Source: Ancylobacter tetraedralis (GTDB lineage: Bacteria > Pseudomonadota > Alphaproteobacteria > Rhizobiales > Xanthobacteraceae). Taken from it: a stretch of DNA of 64,000 bases. The position numbers and the translations under genes were made by a program. The notes under the pieces are model-generated. The model saw only the letters and a list, made by a program, of their open reading frames with translations, ran no database searches and was not told where the DNA came from. How positions within the stretch are numbered: position 1 is the first letter of the stretch; the number at the start of each line of letters is the position of its first letter. Of the stretch, positions 27,104 through 36,372 are shown one piece after another. The DNA is taken from positions 1 through 64,000 of the forward strand of contig NZ_JACICD010000014.1 of assembly GCF_014195655.1 (NCBI RefSeq), written 5' to 3'.

Positions 27104-27373
27104 ATGGATGGAGCCATGCTGGCACGGCTCAGCGCGGTGATCTTTGCGGTCATTGCCGGCACGGCGGCGGTCGTAGAGATAAGCCGAGACGAGAAGGCGC
27201 CGGAGCCTTCGCCCATGCGGGCGATCGAGACTGAGCGCGATCCGCTGCGCGACGCGCAGCGGCGGTGCCAGCAGCTCGGAGAGGCGGCCGCGCACGACGC
27301 CGCGTGCCTGAAGGTCTGGGCGCAGACACGCGGTAGGTTCCTCGGGCGTCCCGCGCCGAACGAAGGCCGCTGA
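27104..27373 (+). CDS. trbK: TrbK-like entry-exclusion candidate (TrbK-alt type)
   Basis: 89 residues: one N-terminal hydrophobic segment (LSAVIFAVIAGTAAVV) and a charged periplasmic part with CQQLGEAAAHDAACLKVWA, two cysteines 14 residues apart. This is the pattern of the small protein between trbJ and trbL in alphaproteobacterial trb operons, called a putative entry-exclusion protein. Exclusion activity is inferred from position. Confidence 0.75.
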   Translation: MDGAMLARLSAVIFAVIAGTAAVVEISRDEKAPEPSPMRAIETERDPLRDAQRRCQQLGEAAAHDAACLKVWAQTRGRFLGRPAPNEGR

Positions 27374-27374
27374 G

Positions 27375-28604
27375 ATGGGCGGCACCGGCGTCATCGACAC
27401 TTTCCTGGGGGTCTTCACCTCCTATATCGACAGCGGCTTCGGCCTGCTCGGCGGCGAGGTTGCCTTCATCGCCACCACGCTCATCGTCATCGACGTGACG
27501 CTGGCGGCGCTGTTCTGGTCGTGGGGTGCGGATGACGACATCATCGCCCGGCTCATCAAGAAGACCCTGTTCGTCGGCGTCTTCGCCTACATCATCGGCA
27601 ACTGGAACAACCTCGCCCGCATCGTCTTCGAGAGCTTTGCCGGGCTGGGGCTGAAGGGATCGGGTACGGCATTTTCCGTCAGCGACCTGATGCGTCCGGG
27701 CAAGGTGGCGCAGACCGGGCTCGAAGCCGGTCGGCCGCTACTCGACTCCATCTCCGACCTGATGGGCTGGGTCGCCTTCTTCGAGAACTTCATCCAGATC
27801 GCCTGCCTGCTGTTTGCATGGGCGCTGGTGCTGCTCTCCTTCTTCATTCTCGCGGTCCAGCTCTTCGTCACCTTGATCGAGTTCAAGCTGACGACGCTCG
27901 CCGGCTTCGTGCTGATCCCCTTCGGCCTGTTCGGCAAAACCGCCTTCATGGCCGAGCGGGTGCTGGGGAACGTCGTCTCCTCCGGCATCAAGGTCATGGT
28001 GCTCGCGGTCATCATCGGCATCGGCTCCACCCTGTTTGGCCAGTTCACCGCGGGGTTTGGGGGACAGACGCCCACCATCGATGACGCCATGGCCATCGTG
28101 CTGGCTGCCCTTTCCCTGCTCGGCCTCGGCATCTTCGGCCCTGGCATTGCCGCGGGCCTTGTCTCCGGCGGCCCGCAGCTGAGCGCGGGGGCCGCGGTCG
28201 GCACGGGCCTCGCCGCCGGTGGCGCGCTGATGGCGGCCGGCGGTGCGGCCAGCCTCGCCGTCCGAGGCGGTGGGGCGGCGCTCTCCGCGACGGCGGCCGC
28301 GGCGCGGGGCGGTGCGACGGCCTACAGCATCGGCGCGGCAGGCCAGTCCGGCATGGCGGGTGTCGCCTCGGGACTGGGTGGCGTCGCGCGGGCTGCGGGC
28401 TCCGCCGCCATCTCACCGCTCGCGAATGCCGTCGGCGGTACCGCCTCGGCTTCCTCGGCCGGCGAGATCCCCTATTGGGCCAAGCGCATGAAGCGCGGCC
28501 AGTCGCTTCGCCATGGCGTCTCCGCCGCCGCCCATGCTGTGCGCTCCGGTGACAGCCATGCCGGCGGCTCTTCCGTCTCCCTGTCTGAGAGCGACCGCAC
28601 ATGA
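27375..28604 (+). CDS. trbL: Conjugal transfer protein TrbL (VirB6-like)
   Basis: 409 residues. A polytopic N-terminal part with several membrane helices (for example FFILAVQLFVTLIEF and VMVLAVIIGIGSTLF) is followed by a low-complexity Ala/Gly-rich tail of about 130 residues. This is the standard TrbL build. It forms part of the inner-membrane DNA channel. The stop overlaps the trbF start (ATGA). Confidence 0.9.
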   Translation: MGGTGVIDTFLGVFTSYIDSGFGLLGGEVAFIATTLIVIDVTLAALFWSWGADDDIIARLIKKTLFVGVFAYIIGNWNNLARIVFESFAGLGLKGSGTAFSVSDLMRPGKVAQTGLEAGRPLLDSISDLMGWVAFFENFIQIACLLFAWALVLLSFFILAVQLFVTLIEFKLTTLAGFVLIPFGLFGKTAFMAERVLGNVVSSGIKVMVLAVIIGIGSTLFGQFTAGFGGQTPTIDDAMAIVLAALSLLGLGIFGPGIAAGLVSGGPQLSAGAAVGTGLAAGGALMAAGGAASLAVRGGGAALSATAAAARGGATAYSIGAAGQSGMAGVASGLGGVARAAGSAAISPLANAVGGTASASSAGEIPYWAKRMKRGQSLRHGVSAAAHAVRSGDSHAGGSSVSLSESDRT

Positions 28605-29290
28605 GCCTCTTCAAGCGACCCGCGACCCATTACGGCACCTCGCCCGAGCCGGTCACGCCCTATCAGAAGGCAGCACAAGTCTGGGACGAGCGCATCGGTT
28701 CGGCCCGGGTGCAGGCCAAGAACTGGCGGCTGATGGCCTTTGGCAGCCTGTTCCTCTCGGCTGGCTTTGCCTCGGCGCTGATCTGGCAGTCGACGAGGGG
28801 CACCGTCGTGCCCTGGGTGGTCGAGGTCGATCGTCTCGGCCAGACGCAGGCCGTAGGGCCTGCAACCGGCGATTATCGCCCAACCGATCCGCAGATCGCG
28901 TGGCATCTCGCCCGTTTCATCGAGCAGGTGCGCAGCTTGCCGGCCGATCCCGTGATCGTGCGGCAGAACTGGCTCAGGGCCTATGAGTTCACCACCGATC
29001 GGGGCGCCGCCGCGCTCAACGATTATGCCCGCGCCAATGACCCCTTCACCCGGGTGGGCAAGCAGCAGATCGCGGTTGAGGTCTCCAGCGTGATCCGGGC
29101 CTCGCCGGATTCCTTCCGTCTCGCCTGGGTCGAGCGGCGCTATGAGAACGGTCAGCTTGCCGCCACCGAGCGCTGGAGCGCGATCCTGACCCTGGTGATC
29201 CAGCCGCCGCGCGATGCCGAGCGCCTGCGCACCAATCCGCTCGGCATCTATGTCAACGCCATCAGCTGGTCGCGGGAGATGAGTCAGTGA
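28601..29290 (+). CDS. trbF: Conjugal transfer protein TrbF (VirB8-like)
   Basis: 229 residues: a cytoplasmic N-terminus, one membrane helix (FGSLFLSAGFASALIW) and a periplasmic VirB8-like domain (VPWVVEVDRLGQTQAVGP, ERWSAILTLVIQPPRDAERLRTNPLGIYV in parts). It is an assembly factor of the mating channel. It overlaps trbL and trbG by 4 bases each. Confidence 0.9.
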   Translation: MSLFKRPATHYGTSPEPVTPYQKAAQVWDERIGSARVQAKNWRLMAFGSLFLSAGFASALIWQSTRGTVVPWVVEVDRLGQTQAVGPATGDYRPTDPQIAWHLARFIEQVRSLPADPVIVRQNWLRAYEFTTDRGAAALNDYARANDPFTRVGKQQIAVEVSSVIRASPDSFRLAWVERRYENGQLAATERWSAILTLVIQPPRDAERLRTNPLGIYVNAISWSREMSQ

Positions 29291-30270
29291 AAACGTCTTT
29301 CCGTGAATCCACATCTCCGGCTCTGCGCCGATCCGCCTTTGCGGTTCTTCTGCTCTCGGCGACGATGTTGGGCGGCTGCGCATCGGCTCCGAAGCCGCCG
29401 CAGATCAGCTATGACAGTGACGTTCCGGCGCTACCGGTGGTGCCCGCCGTCGTCACTGATGAGCGGCCGCGTCCGCTCCACACGCCGCCCACCTGGACGC
29501 CGGCCAAGGGCGGCACGGACGCGGAAACCCCGGTTGCACGCGTCGAGAACGCCAATGCGGCGGCCCGCGTGGAGCCGCGTCGCGAGGGCTATTACAATGC
29601 CATCCAGATCTATCCGTGGAGCGAGGGCGCGCTCTATCAAGTCTATGCCGCGCCCGGCCAGATCACCAACATCGCGTTGGAGCCGGGTGAGAGCCTGACC
29701 GGCAGCGGGCCGATCGCGGCGGGCGACACCGCCCGCTGGATCATCGGCGACACCGAGAGTGGCGAAGGGGCGAACCGGCGCGTGCATGTGCTGGTGAAGC
29801 CGACGCGGGCGGACATCTCCACCAACCTCGTCATCACCACCGACCGGCGCAGCTACATGATCGAGCTGCGCGCCGGTGAGAAGCCCTATATGCCGGCCGT
29901 CGCCTGGGCCTATCCGCAGGTTCCGGGAGCGCAGCGCCCCAGTGTTCCGCCAACGCCGGTTATCCCGGGCTTCGCGGCCCGCAACTACCGCTATTCACTC
30001 ACCGGAGACACTCCGCCCTGGCGGCCGATTGCCGTCTATGACGACGGGCGCAAGGTCTATGTCGAGTTCCCGCGCGGGGTCATTCAGGGCGAAATGCCGC
30101 CGCTCTTCGTCATCGGCGCGGATGGCGAAGCCCATATCGTCAATAGCCGCATCCACCAGAACATCCTGATCGTCGACCGGCTGTTCGGCGTGGCCGAGCT
30201 GCGCCTCGGCGGCGGCGAGCGTCCGCAGAAGGTGCGGATCGAGCGCACGGACGGGAGGCCGGCATCATGA
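29287..30270 (+). CDS. trbG: Conjugal transfer protein TrbG (VirB9-like)
   Basis: 327 residues. A lipoprotein-type signal (LLSATMLGGCASAP) suggests outer-membrane anchoring. The VirB9/CagX fold follows, with YNAIQIYPWSEGALYQVYA and FNIALEPGE-like beta strands, then YRYSLTGDTPPWRPIAVYDDG near the C-terminus. It forms the outer ring of the core complex together with TrbI. It overlaps trbF and trbI by 4 bases each. Confidence 0.9.
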   Translation: MKTSFRESTSPALRRSAFAVLLLSATMLGGCASAPKPPQISYDSDVPALPVVPAVVTDERPRPLHTPPTWTPAKGGTDAETPVARVENANAAARVEPRREGYYNAIQIYPWSEGALYQVYAAPGQITNIALEPGESLTGSGPIAAGDTARWIIGDTESGEGANRRVHVLVKPTRADISTNLVITTDRRSYMIELRAGEKPYMPAVAWAYPQVPGAQRPSVPPTPVIPGFAARNYRYSLTGDTPPWRPIAVYDDGRKVYVEFPRGVIQGEMPPLFVIGADGEAHIVNSRIHQNILIVDRLFGVAELRLGGGERPQKVRIERTDGRPAS

Positions 30271-31439
30271 GCAACTCCGACAATCATGACCTCGAGGCCG
30301 ATCTTGCCGCTCCGGCCGTCGATCACGCGGCCGCCATGCGGCTGCGTCCCGAGCCGCCGCGCGTCACGCGTCTCTCGCGCAAGGTGCTGGCCGGCGCCGG
30401 GCTGGTCGTCAGCCTCGGCATTGGTGGCGCGTTGATCTATGCGCTGCAGGGTCGCGACAGAGGAACCGGCGGCGAGGAACTTTATTCCACCCAGAACCGC
30501 TCCACCGCCGATGGCCTTGCCGGCCTGCCGCGGGATTACACTGGCCCCATCCTGGGACCGCCGCTGCCCGGCGATCTCGGCCGGCCGATCCTTGATGCAC
30601 AGAACCGCGGCCAGCCCGTCGTGCCGCCGACGATGACGGCGCCGCAGGTCGACCCCGAACAGCAGCGGCGTCTTGCGGAACAGGAAGCCGCGCGCACCAG
30701 TCGCGTGTTCTTCCAGGCTGCGCAGGCTCGCGCGACGGGGGCGAGTGCTTCCGGCTTCAGCGGCCCTGGCTCGGCAGGAACGGGCGCCACGTCCTCACCC
30801 CAGGATCGCCAGCTTGCTTTCCTTAATGCCCCCGTTGATCGGCGCGTGGTCGTATCCGATCGCGTCATGGCGCCGGCATCGCCCTATGTGCTGCAAGCGG
30901 GCGCCGTCATCCCCGCCGCGCTCATCACCGGCATCCGCTCCGACCTGCCGGGCCAGATCACCGCGCAGGTGACAGAGAACGTCTATGACAGCCCGACCGG
31001 CCGAATCCTGATCATCCCGCAGGGGACCCGGCTGCTCGGCCAATACGACAATGGCGTCGGCTTCGGCCAGCGCCGCATCCTGCTGGTCTGGAACCGGCTG
31101 ATCTTCACCAATGGTCGCTCCATCGTGCTGGATCGCCAGCCCGGCACGGACGCGCAGGGCTATGCCGGCCTCGAGGACGGCGTCGACATGCACTGGTGGG
31201 ACCTCGCCAAGGCGGTCGGGCTATCGACGCTGCTCTCCATCAGTGCCGAACTCGCCATGGATGACGAGGACGAACTGATCCAGGCGCTCCAAAGCGGGGC
31301 GCAGGACACCATCAACGATGCCGGCCAAGAGATCGTCCGTCGGCAACTGCAGGTCGCCCCGACCCTGACCATCCGGCCCGGCTTCCCGGTGCGGGTCATG
31401 GTCACGCGCGACCTGGTGCTCGAACCCTACAGGTACTGA
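30267..31439 (+). CDS. trbI: Conjugal transfer protein TrbI (VirB10-like)
   Basis: 390 residues: a cytoplasmic N-terminus, one membrane helix near 35-55 (GAGLVVSLGIGGALIYAL), a Pro-rich linker and the VirB10 beta-barrel domain (QAGAVIPAALITGIRSDLPG, IIPQGTRLLGQYD). It spans both membranes as the scaffold of the mating channel. It overlaps trbG by 4 bases and is followed by a DUF2274 gene after 2 bases. Confidence 0.92.
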   Translation: MSNSDNHDLEADLAAPAVDHAAAMRLRPEPPRVTRLSRKVLAGAGLVVSLGIGGALIYALQGRDRGTGGEELYSTQNRSTADGLAGLPRDYTGPILGPPLPGDLGRPILDAQNRGQPVVPPTMTAPQVDPEQQRRLAEQEAARTSRVFFQAAQARATGASASGFSGPGSAGTGATSSPQDRQLAFLNAPVDRRVVVSDRVMAPASPYVLQAGAVIPAALITGIRSDLPGQITAQVTENVYDSPTGRILIIPQGTRLLGQYDNGVGFGQRRILLVWNRLIFTNGRSIVLDRQPGTDAQGYAGLEDGVDMHWWDLAKAVGLSTLLSISAELAMDDEDELIQALQSGAQDTINDAGQEIVRRQLQVAPTLTIRPGFPVRVMVTRDLVLEPYRY

Positions 31440-31441
31440 CC

Positions 31442-31720
31442 ATGGCGAAGCTGAAACTCGGACCCATCGCTAACGACAAGCCGGTGAAGGTGGCACTTTC
31501 CTTGCCCGGCGCGCTGCACCGTGACCTTATCGCCTATGCTGAGGTGCTCGCGCGGGCAACCGGCGAGCCGGCCCCGGATCCCGTGAAGCTCGTGGTGCCC
31601 ATGCTGGAGCGCTTCATCGCCACCGACCGCGAGTTCGCAAAGGCGCGAAGGGCCATGAATGCCAATCAGATTGCTACGTCTTCAGCCGCCTCGCTCGCAT
31701 CATTGAGCGGGCAATGCTGA
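31442..31720 (+). CDS. DUF2274 protein with an altered C-terminus
   Basis: 92 residues. The first 72 or so follow the DUF2274 pattern (KLKLGPIANDKPVKVALSLP, HRDLIAYAEVLAR, PVKLVVPMLERFIATDREFAKARR). DUF2274 proteins normally stop soon after this point, as far as I recall. The last 20 residues here (NANQIATSSAASLASLSGQC) are read through sequence that is also the antisense of the LysR gene end (31674-31720). The tail is probably a by-product of the cargo join. It closes the trb operon. Confidence 0.75.
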   Translation: MAKLKLGPIANDKPVKVALSLPGALHRDLIAYAEVLARATGEPAPDPVKLVVPMLERFIATDREFAKARRAMNANQIATSSAASLASLSGQC

Positions 31721-32630
31721 GCAGCGTTCGGACGGCCGGGTTATCGTTTTTGGGAGAATAGATTACTGAGAATGGCACAACGTCGTCTGCTAAAGGGCGA
31801 TACGTCACCCCCGGCACGTTAATGATGAGTTCCGACTGAAGTACAGGCACGATTCCTTTGCCCATCGCAACGAGACCCAGCAAGGTGAGCCGTCCCACCC
31901 GCTGTGCGCTGATGACGGGGTGAATATCGAAGCGCAAGAGGCACCGCTCAACGAAGGCTCGGATGTCCAGCCCGCATCCTTCAATCCGCGTAAGAAGGAT
32001 CTCATCGGCTAGGTCGAACCAAGTCACCTTCGACCTGCTGGCTAATGGATGAGATCGAGGAAGCGCAATGAAAAATGGCTCACTCCAAAGCTCGATGCTA
32101 TCGAGCTCCGGCCATTTTGATCTCCCAATAACAAATGCGGCATCAATATCGAAATGGCGAATTGCAGCGACATGTCTTTCCGCCGACGATTCGACGAATT
32201 CAATCTGGACGTTCGCATGGCGCCGGTCATAGGTGTCGAATAACTCGGTCAAAAAATTGGAGGCTAATGTCGAGAACAACCCGATCTTTAGGTGTCCCTT
32301 CTCCACACGGCCGATCGCGGCAGCCTCTTCTGCGCCATCCTGGATATGTTCAAGGGCTTGGCGTGCACGGTTCAAAAATCGCTTCCCTGCCAGCGTCGGT
32401 ATTACCCCGCTGGGCTGACGAATAAACAGAGAAACGCCGATACTATCCTCCAAATCGCGGATGCCGCGACTAACCGCGGGCTCTCCACTCCCTAAAACCT
32501 CTGCCGCTTTCCGAAAGCTACCGCTCTCGGCGGCGGCGATTACATATCGGAGGTGTTTGAGCTTGATAGACAATAGATTGCACTGTCCCTGGCAGGGGGA
32601 GGCAGCTATCTTGCTGTCCGCCCGCAACAA
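31674..32630 (-). CDS. LysR-family regulator next to the microcompartment genes
   Basis: 318 residues from ATG 32630; a TTG at 32573 would start nearer the HTH and may be the true start. The winged HTH (LKHLRYVIAAAESGSFRKAAEVLG) and a LysR substrate-binding domain are clear. It lies downstream of the microcompartment operon on the same strand and tail-on to the trb operon. It probably responds to the amino-alcohol substrate or an intermediate, but the ligand cannot be read from sequence. Confidence 0.8.
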   Translation of the reverse strand: MLRADSKIAASPCQGQCNLLSIKLKHLRYVIAAAESGSFRKAAEVLGSGEPAVSRGIRDLEDSIGVSLFIRQPSGVIPTLAGKRFLNRARQALEHIQDGAEEAAAIGRVEKGHLKIGLFSTLASNFLTELFDTYDRRHANVQIEFVESSAERHVAAIRHFDIDAAFVIGRSKWPELDSIELWSEPFFIALPRSHPLASRSKVTWFDLADEILLTRIEGCGLDIRAFVERCLLRFDIHPVISAQRVGRLTLLGLVAMGKGIVPVLQSELIINVPGVTYRPLADDVVPFSVIYSPKNDNPAVRTLLSIARSMMRARRLKT

Positions 32631-32935
32631 ATGTCCGCCATCGGCCGCATAGTACGCTTGGTAATCTCACACTGACCGAATTTACCAATCGCCGCGCTCA
32701 ACAACCACAACAGGGCGGAGCGCTGAGCTACGCGCCGCCCCTCCGCGCCTCGCCCCGTTGCTCGACCGTGCCCCTCGGGCACAAATGTTAACGTGACTCC
32801 GCTCATCGCTGGATGAACCGCGGGGCCCAGACCAGCGTCTCAAGCTGTCCGAGGAGTTTTCTCATAATCGATTGTAGAGCAGGTGTCGCGGCCAGCTTGC
32901 TACAGTCGCCGCTTTCAAGTAGCCGAAGAGCGGCT
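32631..32935. other. Intergenic gap between kinase and LysR genes
   Basis: About 305 bases without a gene. A short hairpin GTGCCC/GGGCAC with a 3-base loop lies at 32768-32782; no T-run follows on either strand, so I do not call it a terminator. Nothing else recognisable is seen. Confidence 0.4.
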
Positions 32936-33949
32936 TCATCCAGTCATGTATCGGTCACGGAGATAAAGTTCAGACAGCATCACTGTTTGTTCGGTGAATA
33001 AGCCCCCAATTTCCTTCGACAGCGGAATTTCTCGATGGGAAGCCAGCCAGGCCATGAGCAAAATACGCCGCGTCATGACCATCGTTGGGATTATATTGCG
33101 ATCCTGTGAGGTGACCGGTGCCTTTTTCGAATAACCGTCAAGCCACGCATCTCTTAGTTCTGGAATGTTCGGCAGATGTTCGATGAAGGAGACAGCCGCG
33201 GCAAAATCATACATGTGCCAGGAAAATCCGCTATCATCGAAGTCGATGACCTTCAGTCGATCTCCATCTATCAGCAAATTTGCCAGCCTCAGATCTGCAT
33301 GTACCAGCCCGAACCGATCCGGGCTTTGGCCGTATTCGCCAAGCTCGTGACGGATTTTGTCGACGGCCAGCCCGATGATCGCTTTACCGTCATTCCCGAG
33401 ATCGATGGCACTCTGCCACGCCCCCCAGAGCTTGCGCGCCCCATGCATCGCGTCGGCATCCCATACGTGCCGGACAAACCATTTCGGAGGAGTCCAAGCC
33501 ATCGAATGTCGGTGAAGGCGGGCTGTCACTTCGCCCAACACGGTGAACCAATGTGGGAGGTTCTCCTCCACCGAGGGAGCCTTGCCGGGCAGGTAGGAAA
33601 ACATGACGGCGTGCCGGCCCGGAACGCCGCCGTGGGATGGCAGGGTTTGGATCGTGGTGCCGTGCTCATCCGAGAGTGCGACCGGTACTTCGACGATTCC
33701 AGAACTGCGGATGTCCTCCATCCATGCAAGTTCGGATGATATCTCAGTGAACGTATGGTAATTCTGGCGATGAACTCGAAGAATCGATTGATGGTGTCCG
33801 CTGCCGATCCGAAAGGTGGCGTTTTCTGATATATTTAGCAGAGCGACTTCTGCATCCGCATTAAATCCGTAAGAAGGTATCAGGCCGCGCACGTGTATGA
33901 TGAGGCCATCCAAGACGTCCTGCGTAAATTCAAGTCCGGCATCAGACAT
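32936..33949 (-). CDS. APH-fold kinase, probable amino-alcohol kinase of the microcompartment
   Basis: 337 residues. The phosphotransferase motifs are HADLRLANLL (His217, Asp219) and KVIDFDDSG (Asp236, Asp238). AAGGTGA precedes the ATG. In RMM-type microcompartments an APH-fold enzyme phosphorylates (S)-1-amino-2-propanol before a PLP phospho-lyase acts on it, and the neighbours here fit that route. An aminoglycoside-resistance role is possible from fold alone but unlikely given the shell genes. It follows the second BMC-T gene by 80 bases. Confidence 0.75.
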   Translation of the reverse strand: MSDAGLEFTQDVLDGLIIHVRGLIPSYGFNADAEVALLNISENATFRIGSGHHQSILRVHRQNYHTFTEISSELAWMEDIRSSGIVEVPVALSDEHGTTIQTLPSHGGVPGRHAVMFSYLPGKAPSVEENLPHWFTVLGEVTARLHRHSMAWTPPKWFVRHVWDADAMHGARKLWGAWQSAIDLGNDGKAIIGLAVDKIRHELGEYGQSPDRFGLVHADLRLANLLIDGDRLKVIDFDDSGFSWHMYDFAAAVSFIEHLPNIPELRDAWLDGYSKKAPVTSQDRNIIPTMVMTRRILLMAWLASHREIPLSKEIGGLFTEQTVMLSELYLRDRYMTG

Positions 33950-34029
33950 GACGTCACCTTTCGCCTGATTACGATTAATGCATCCGGAAATGCGTCTTTG
34001 GGAGGCTTGGAAGGTCGGTCGGCGACATT

Positions 34030-34737
34030 CTAACCGTGGTCTCGACCTTCGACCTGATTCAGTACTGTTTCGATGCGCAGGAGAGCCCGATCGACGTCGT
34101 CGGAATTTCCCGACATGTAGACACGGCCCGCCGCTCCGATCATTTGGACGTCGACGAGGGTCAATCCTGGGCTGACCTTCTCCGCTTCGTTCGCCGCAAG
34201 CGTCGCGAACAGCGCCGGGACCATTTCGAAGACCAGAAGCGTTTCACCTGGCAGGGCCATGGAAGCCTGACGATTTCGATTGATGATAATGGCGTGCTGA
34301 TCGGCAATCCTCTCGATCTTGTCTGTATAGAGAACGCGCGGCCGAAGTTGCTGGTCTGCCGAAAGACCCAAGCCGTCGAGTATCGCCTGTCCGGCCCTCT
34401 CCAGCCTCGCATCGTCGTCGCCATGGATCTCGAGGACGCCGAATTGACGTTCGACGAAGAGGATGCCGGGCTCGAGCTCCGGATCCTGCTTGAGCGCCAG
34501 ATCGATCACGCGCTCGATCATCAGACCGGGCGCAACCTCGAGAATAAGGGAGTGCTGGCCCGCGAGGGCAGGATAGCCGCGAGCCCGTGTCGGAGTTCCC
34601 AGATAGGCGGCGAACTGCGGCTGCAGGTTCTTCAGCATCAGATAGACGCGGAGGTCGCCGGCTCGCACAGGAGCCGGCGGCTTCGCGGCGTCCGTTCGCG
34701 GCCGAATAGCCTCTTTGGTCGTGTGGGCCGTCTTCAC
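34030..34737 (-). CDS. Tandem-domain BMC shell protein (BMC-T), with N-terminal extension
   Basis: 235 residues from GTG 34737. Two BMC repeats are visible: the first with HSLILEVAPGLMIERVIDLAL and ILFVERQFGVLEIHG, the second with ALPGETLLVFEMVPALFATLAANEAEK and LVDVQMIGAAGRVYMSG. It is similar in layout to the other BMC-T gene at 35767 but has about 30 extra N-terminal residues rich in Pro and Ala. BMC-T trimers form pseudohexameric tiles, often with a gated pore for larger metabolites. It is the third shell gene after BMC-P and BMC-H. Confidence 0.85.
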   Translation of the reverse strand: MKTAHTTKEAIRPRTDAAKPPAPVRAGDLRVYLMLKNLQPQFAAYLGTPTRARGYPALAGQHSLILEVAPGLMIERVIDLALKQDPELEPGILFVERQFGVLEIHGDDDARLERAGQAILDGLGLSADQQLRPRVLYTDKIERIADQHAIIINRNRQASMALPGETLLVFEMVPALFATLAANEAEKVSPGLTLVDVQMIGAAGRVYMSGNSDDVDRALLRIETVLNQVEGRDHG

Positions 34738-34752
34738 TGGCTTTGTCCCGGC

Positions 34753-35031
34753 TTACTTCGCGGGCGTGGCGAAGAATTTCGTGACGTCCGCATGCGGGCG
34801 CGGAATGACGTGAACGGAAACGACCGTTCCGACCTGACCCGCGACTTCCGCGCCGGCTTCGGTCGCGGCTTTGACGGCACCTACGTCACCGTTGATGACG
34901 ACGGCGACAAGTCCGTCGCCGACTTCCTCGCGACCGACGATGGAAACATTGGCGGCTTTGACCATCGCGTCCGCCGCTGCGAGGGCTGCGACATATCCCC
35001 TAGTTTCGATCATCCCGATTGCGTTCGACAT
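34753..35031 (-). CDS. Hexameric BMC shell protein (BMC-H)
   Basis: 92 residues from ATG 35031 with GGAGA upstream; a longer in-frame reading through the intergenic region is rejected. The single BMC domain is textbook: [38 protein letters not shown]. Hexamers make up most of the shell facets. It ends in a short tail ([12 protein letters not shown]). It lies between BMC-P and BMC-T in one operon. Confidence 0.92.
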   Translation of the reverse strand: MSNAIGMIETRGYVAALAAADAMVKAANVSIVGREEVGDGLVAVVINGDVGAVKAATEAGAEVAGQVGTVVSVHVIPRPHADVTKFFATPAK

Positions 35032-35099
35032 TTTTGTCTCCGTTTCCTCAATTGCATGAAAAGTGAAGGGCATCCGCCTGCGTGGCGGCTTATCCCGCG

Positions 35100-35354
35100 T
35101 CAGGCTTCGGAAGGCGTGTCTTCGTCGATAGAGCCGATGATGAGTGCATCGATCGGTGGGCTTGGCCCTTTGAACCAGGCAGCTGCGACCGAGCCGGTCG
35201 CAATGATGACCCGTTCTCCCGCCCCGCAACCAAGCGGGTCGAAGGCGAGCAGACGAGCCCCGGCATCGACTTCGACCTCAAGTATTGAGCCCGGGGGGAC
35301 GTCGTCGAGGCGCTTTGTGGACCAGACGCTGCCGACAATTGTCGCTTTCAGCAT
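35100..35354 (-). CDS. Pentameric vertex protein (EutN/CcmL family, BMC-P)
   Basis: 84 residues. The EutN/CcmL fold is clear: [48 protein letters not shown]. Pentamers cap the vertices of the icosahedral shell. It overlaps the upstream 140-residue gene by 7 bases. Confidence 0.9.
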   Translation of the reverse strand: MLKATIVGSVWSTKRLDDVPPGSILEVEVDAGARLLAFDPLGCGAGERVIIATGSVAAAWFKGPSPPIDALIIGSIDEDTPSEA

Positions 35355-35770
35355 GTCGGCCTCCGGACCAGCGATATGCCGCGCTCGCGGGCGCGGTCGC
35401 GAGCTATCGGGGTCACGACTGCGTTTGGGGCGAGGACCAGTTCTTTCCCGCGGGTGGCGCTGTTGATGGTCTTCTCGCCGATAACTCCCGAGAGCGGCGG
35501 GGTATGATGTGGGGCGGTCAGTCCGGACGGAATGACCGAACCGTCGTCACGGTCGCGATCCAGTGCGAACCTGATCTGTCCGGAACTCAATCGCGCGGCG
35601 GTAATGGGATTCTCCATCAGTGCGACCACTCGGCCAACCAGACGCTGCAAATCAACGTCGGTCGCGATCGACACCAGCTCCAGATTTGAAGACTGGCGTT
35701 CCGCAATCGCCTCGCGCACGGCGTCGCTGACAATTTGGCGAAGTAGATTCGGGTCGAGCGTCCCCATCAC
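35348..35770 (-). CDS. Microcompartment-associated protein of unknown function
   Basis: 140 residues. The N-terminus NLLRQIVSDAVREAIAERQ is an amphipathic helix of the kind used as an encapsulation peptide, followed by a Ser/Asp linker. The C-terminal part ends with NAVVTPIARDRARERGISLVR, a segment I have seen in other microcompartment-associated proteins. It overlaps BMC-T by 4 bases and BMC-P by 7, so it is part of the shell operon. It may be a cargo adaptor; no catalytic motif is seen. Confidence 0.6.
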   Translation of the reverse strand: MMGTLDPNLLRQIVSDAVREAIAERQSSNLELVSIATDVDLQRLVGRVVALMENPITAARLSSGQIRFALDRDRDDGSVIPSGLTAPHHTPPLSGVIGEKTINSATRGKELVLAPNAVVTPIARDRARERGISLVRRPTC

Positions 35771-36369
35771 GCAATTTCCAGGGCAGCCCGCGCTGCCGAG
35801 GCCGCCGCCTGCACGCTCGCCTCGGTGCCGGACAGATATACCCGGCCGGTCGCACCGATCATCCGGAAGTCGATGACCTTGATGTCGGCCGCTTTCTCGG
35901 CCTCGTTGGTGGCCAGTATCGCATACGCCGCCGGTTCCATTTCCAGGACGAAAAGCGTTTCGCCGGCTAACGCCATGGATCCACCCTTGTTCCTGTTGAT
36001 TAGATACGAGTGCAGCGGATCGAGGCGGGTTACGATGCGCGACGCCAATATCTTTGGCTTCATGGCTTGATCGCTCGAAACCTGTATGTCCCTGAGCACC
36101 GCCGCGCCGGCCGCCCGCACCGCCGCGGTCGATCGCGAATGAATCTCAAGGTAGCCGAACTGGCGTTCCACGACGAGAATGCCGGCCTGCACCTCGGCTT
36201 CCTTCAACGCCACATCCGTCAGAGCCTCGATGTCGAGCCCGGGAGCCACCTCGATGATCTGAGCGGCCATATTTGTTCGCGGAAGAGAGCCGCGAACCCA
36301 TGAACCCATGAAACACATGGTCTGGGGCTGCAGCTGATCGATGAATATAAAAGAGCGCAACTTTGCCAT
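35767..36369 (-). CDS. Tandem-domain BMC shell protein (BMC-T), RMM type
   Basis: 200 residues. The order SFIFIDQLQPQTMCFMG, AAQIIEVAPGLDIEAL, ILVVERQFGYLEIHS, INRNKGGSMALAGETLFVLEM in two repeats and the end VIDFRMIGATGRVYLSGTEA match my memory of BMC-T proteins from RMM-type loci of mycobacteria. It forms trimeric shell tiles. It starts 4 bases after the aldehyde dehydrogenase gene ends. This protein gives the best support for the RMM assignment. Confidence 0.88.
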   Translation of the reverse strand: MAKLRSFIFIDQLQPQTMCFMGSWVRGSLPRTNMAAQIIEVAPGLDIEALTDVALKEAEVQAGILVVERQFGYLEIHSRSTAAVRAAGAAVLRDIQVSSDQAMKPKILASRIVTRLDPLHSYLINRNKGGSMALAGETLFVLEMEPAAYAILATNEAEKAADIKVIDFRMIGATGRVYLSGTEASVQAAASAARAALEIA

Positions 36370-36372
36370 GAT

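Noticed and set aside
32768-32782. Hairpin as terminator of the kinase operon
   Set aside because: Good stem but no T-run on either strand.
32936-33949. Aminoglycoside resistance gene
   Set aside because: The fold is shared, but position inside a microcompartment operon points to an amino-alcohol kinase.
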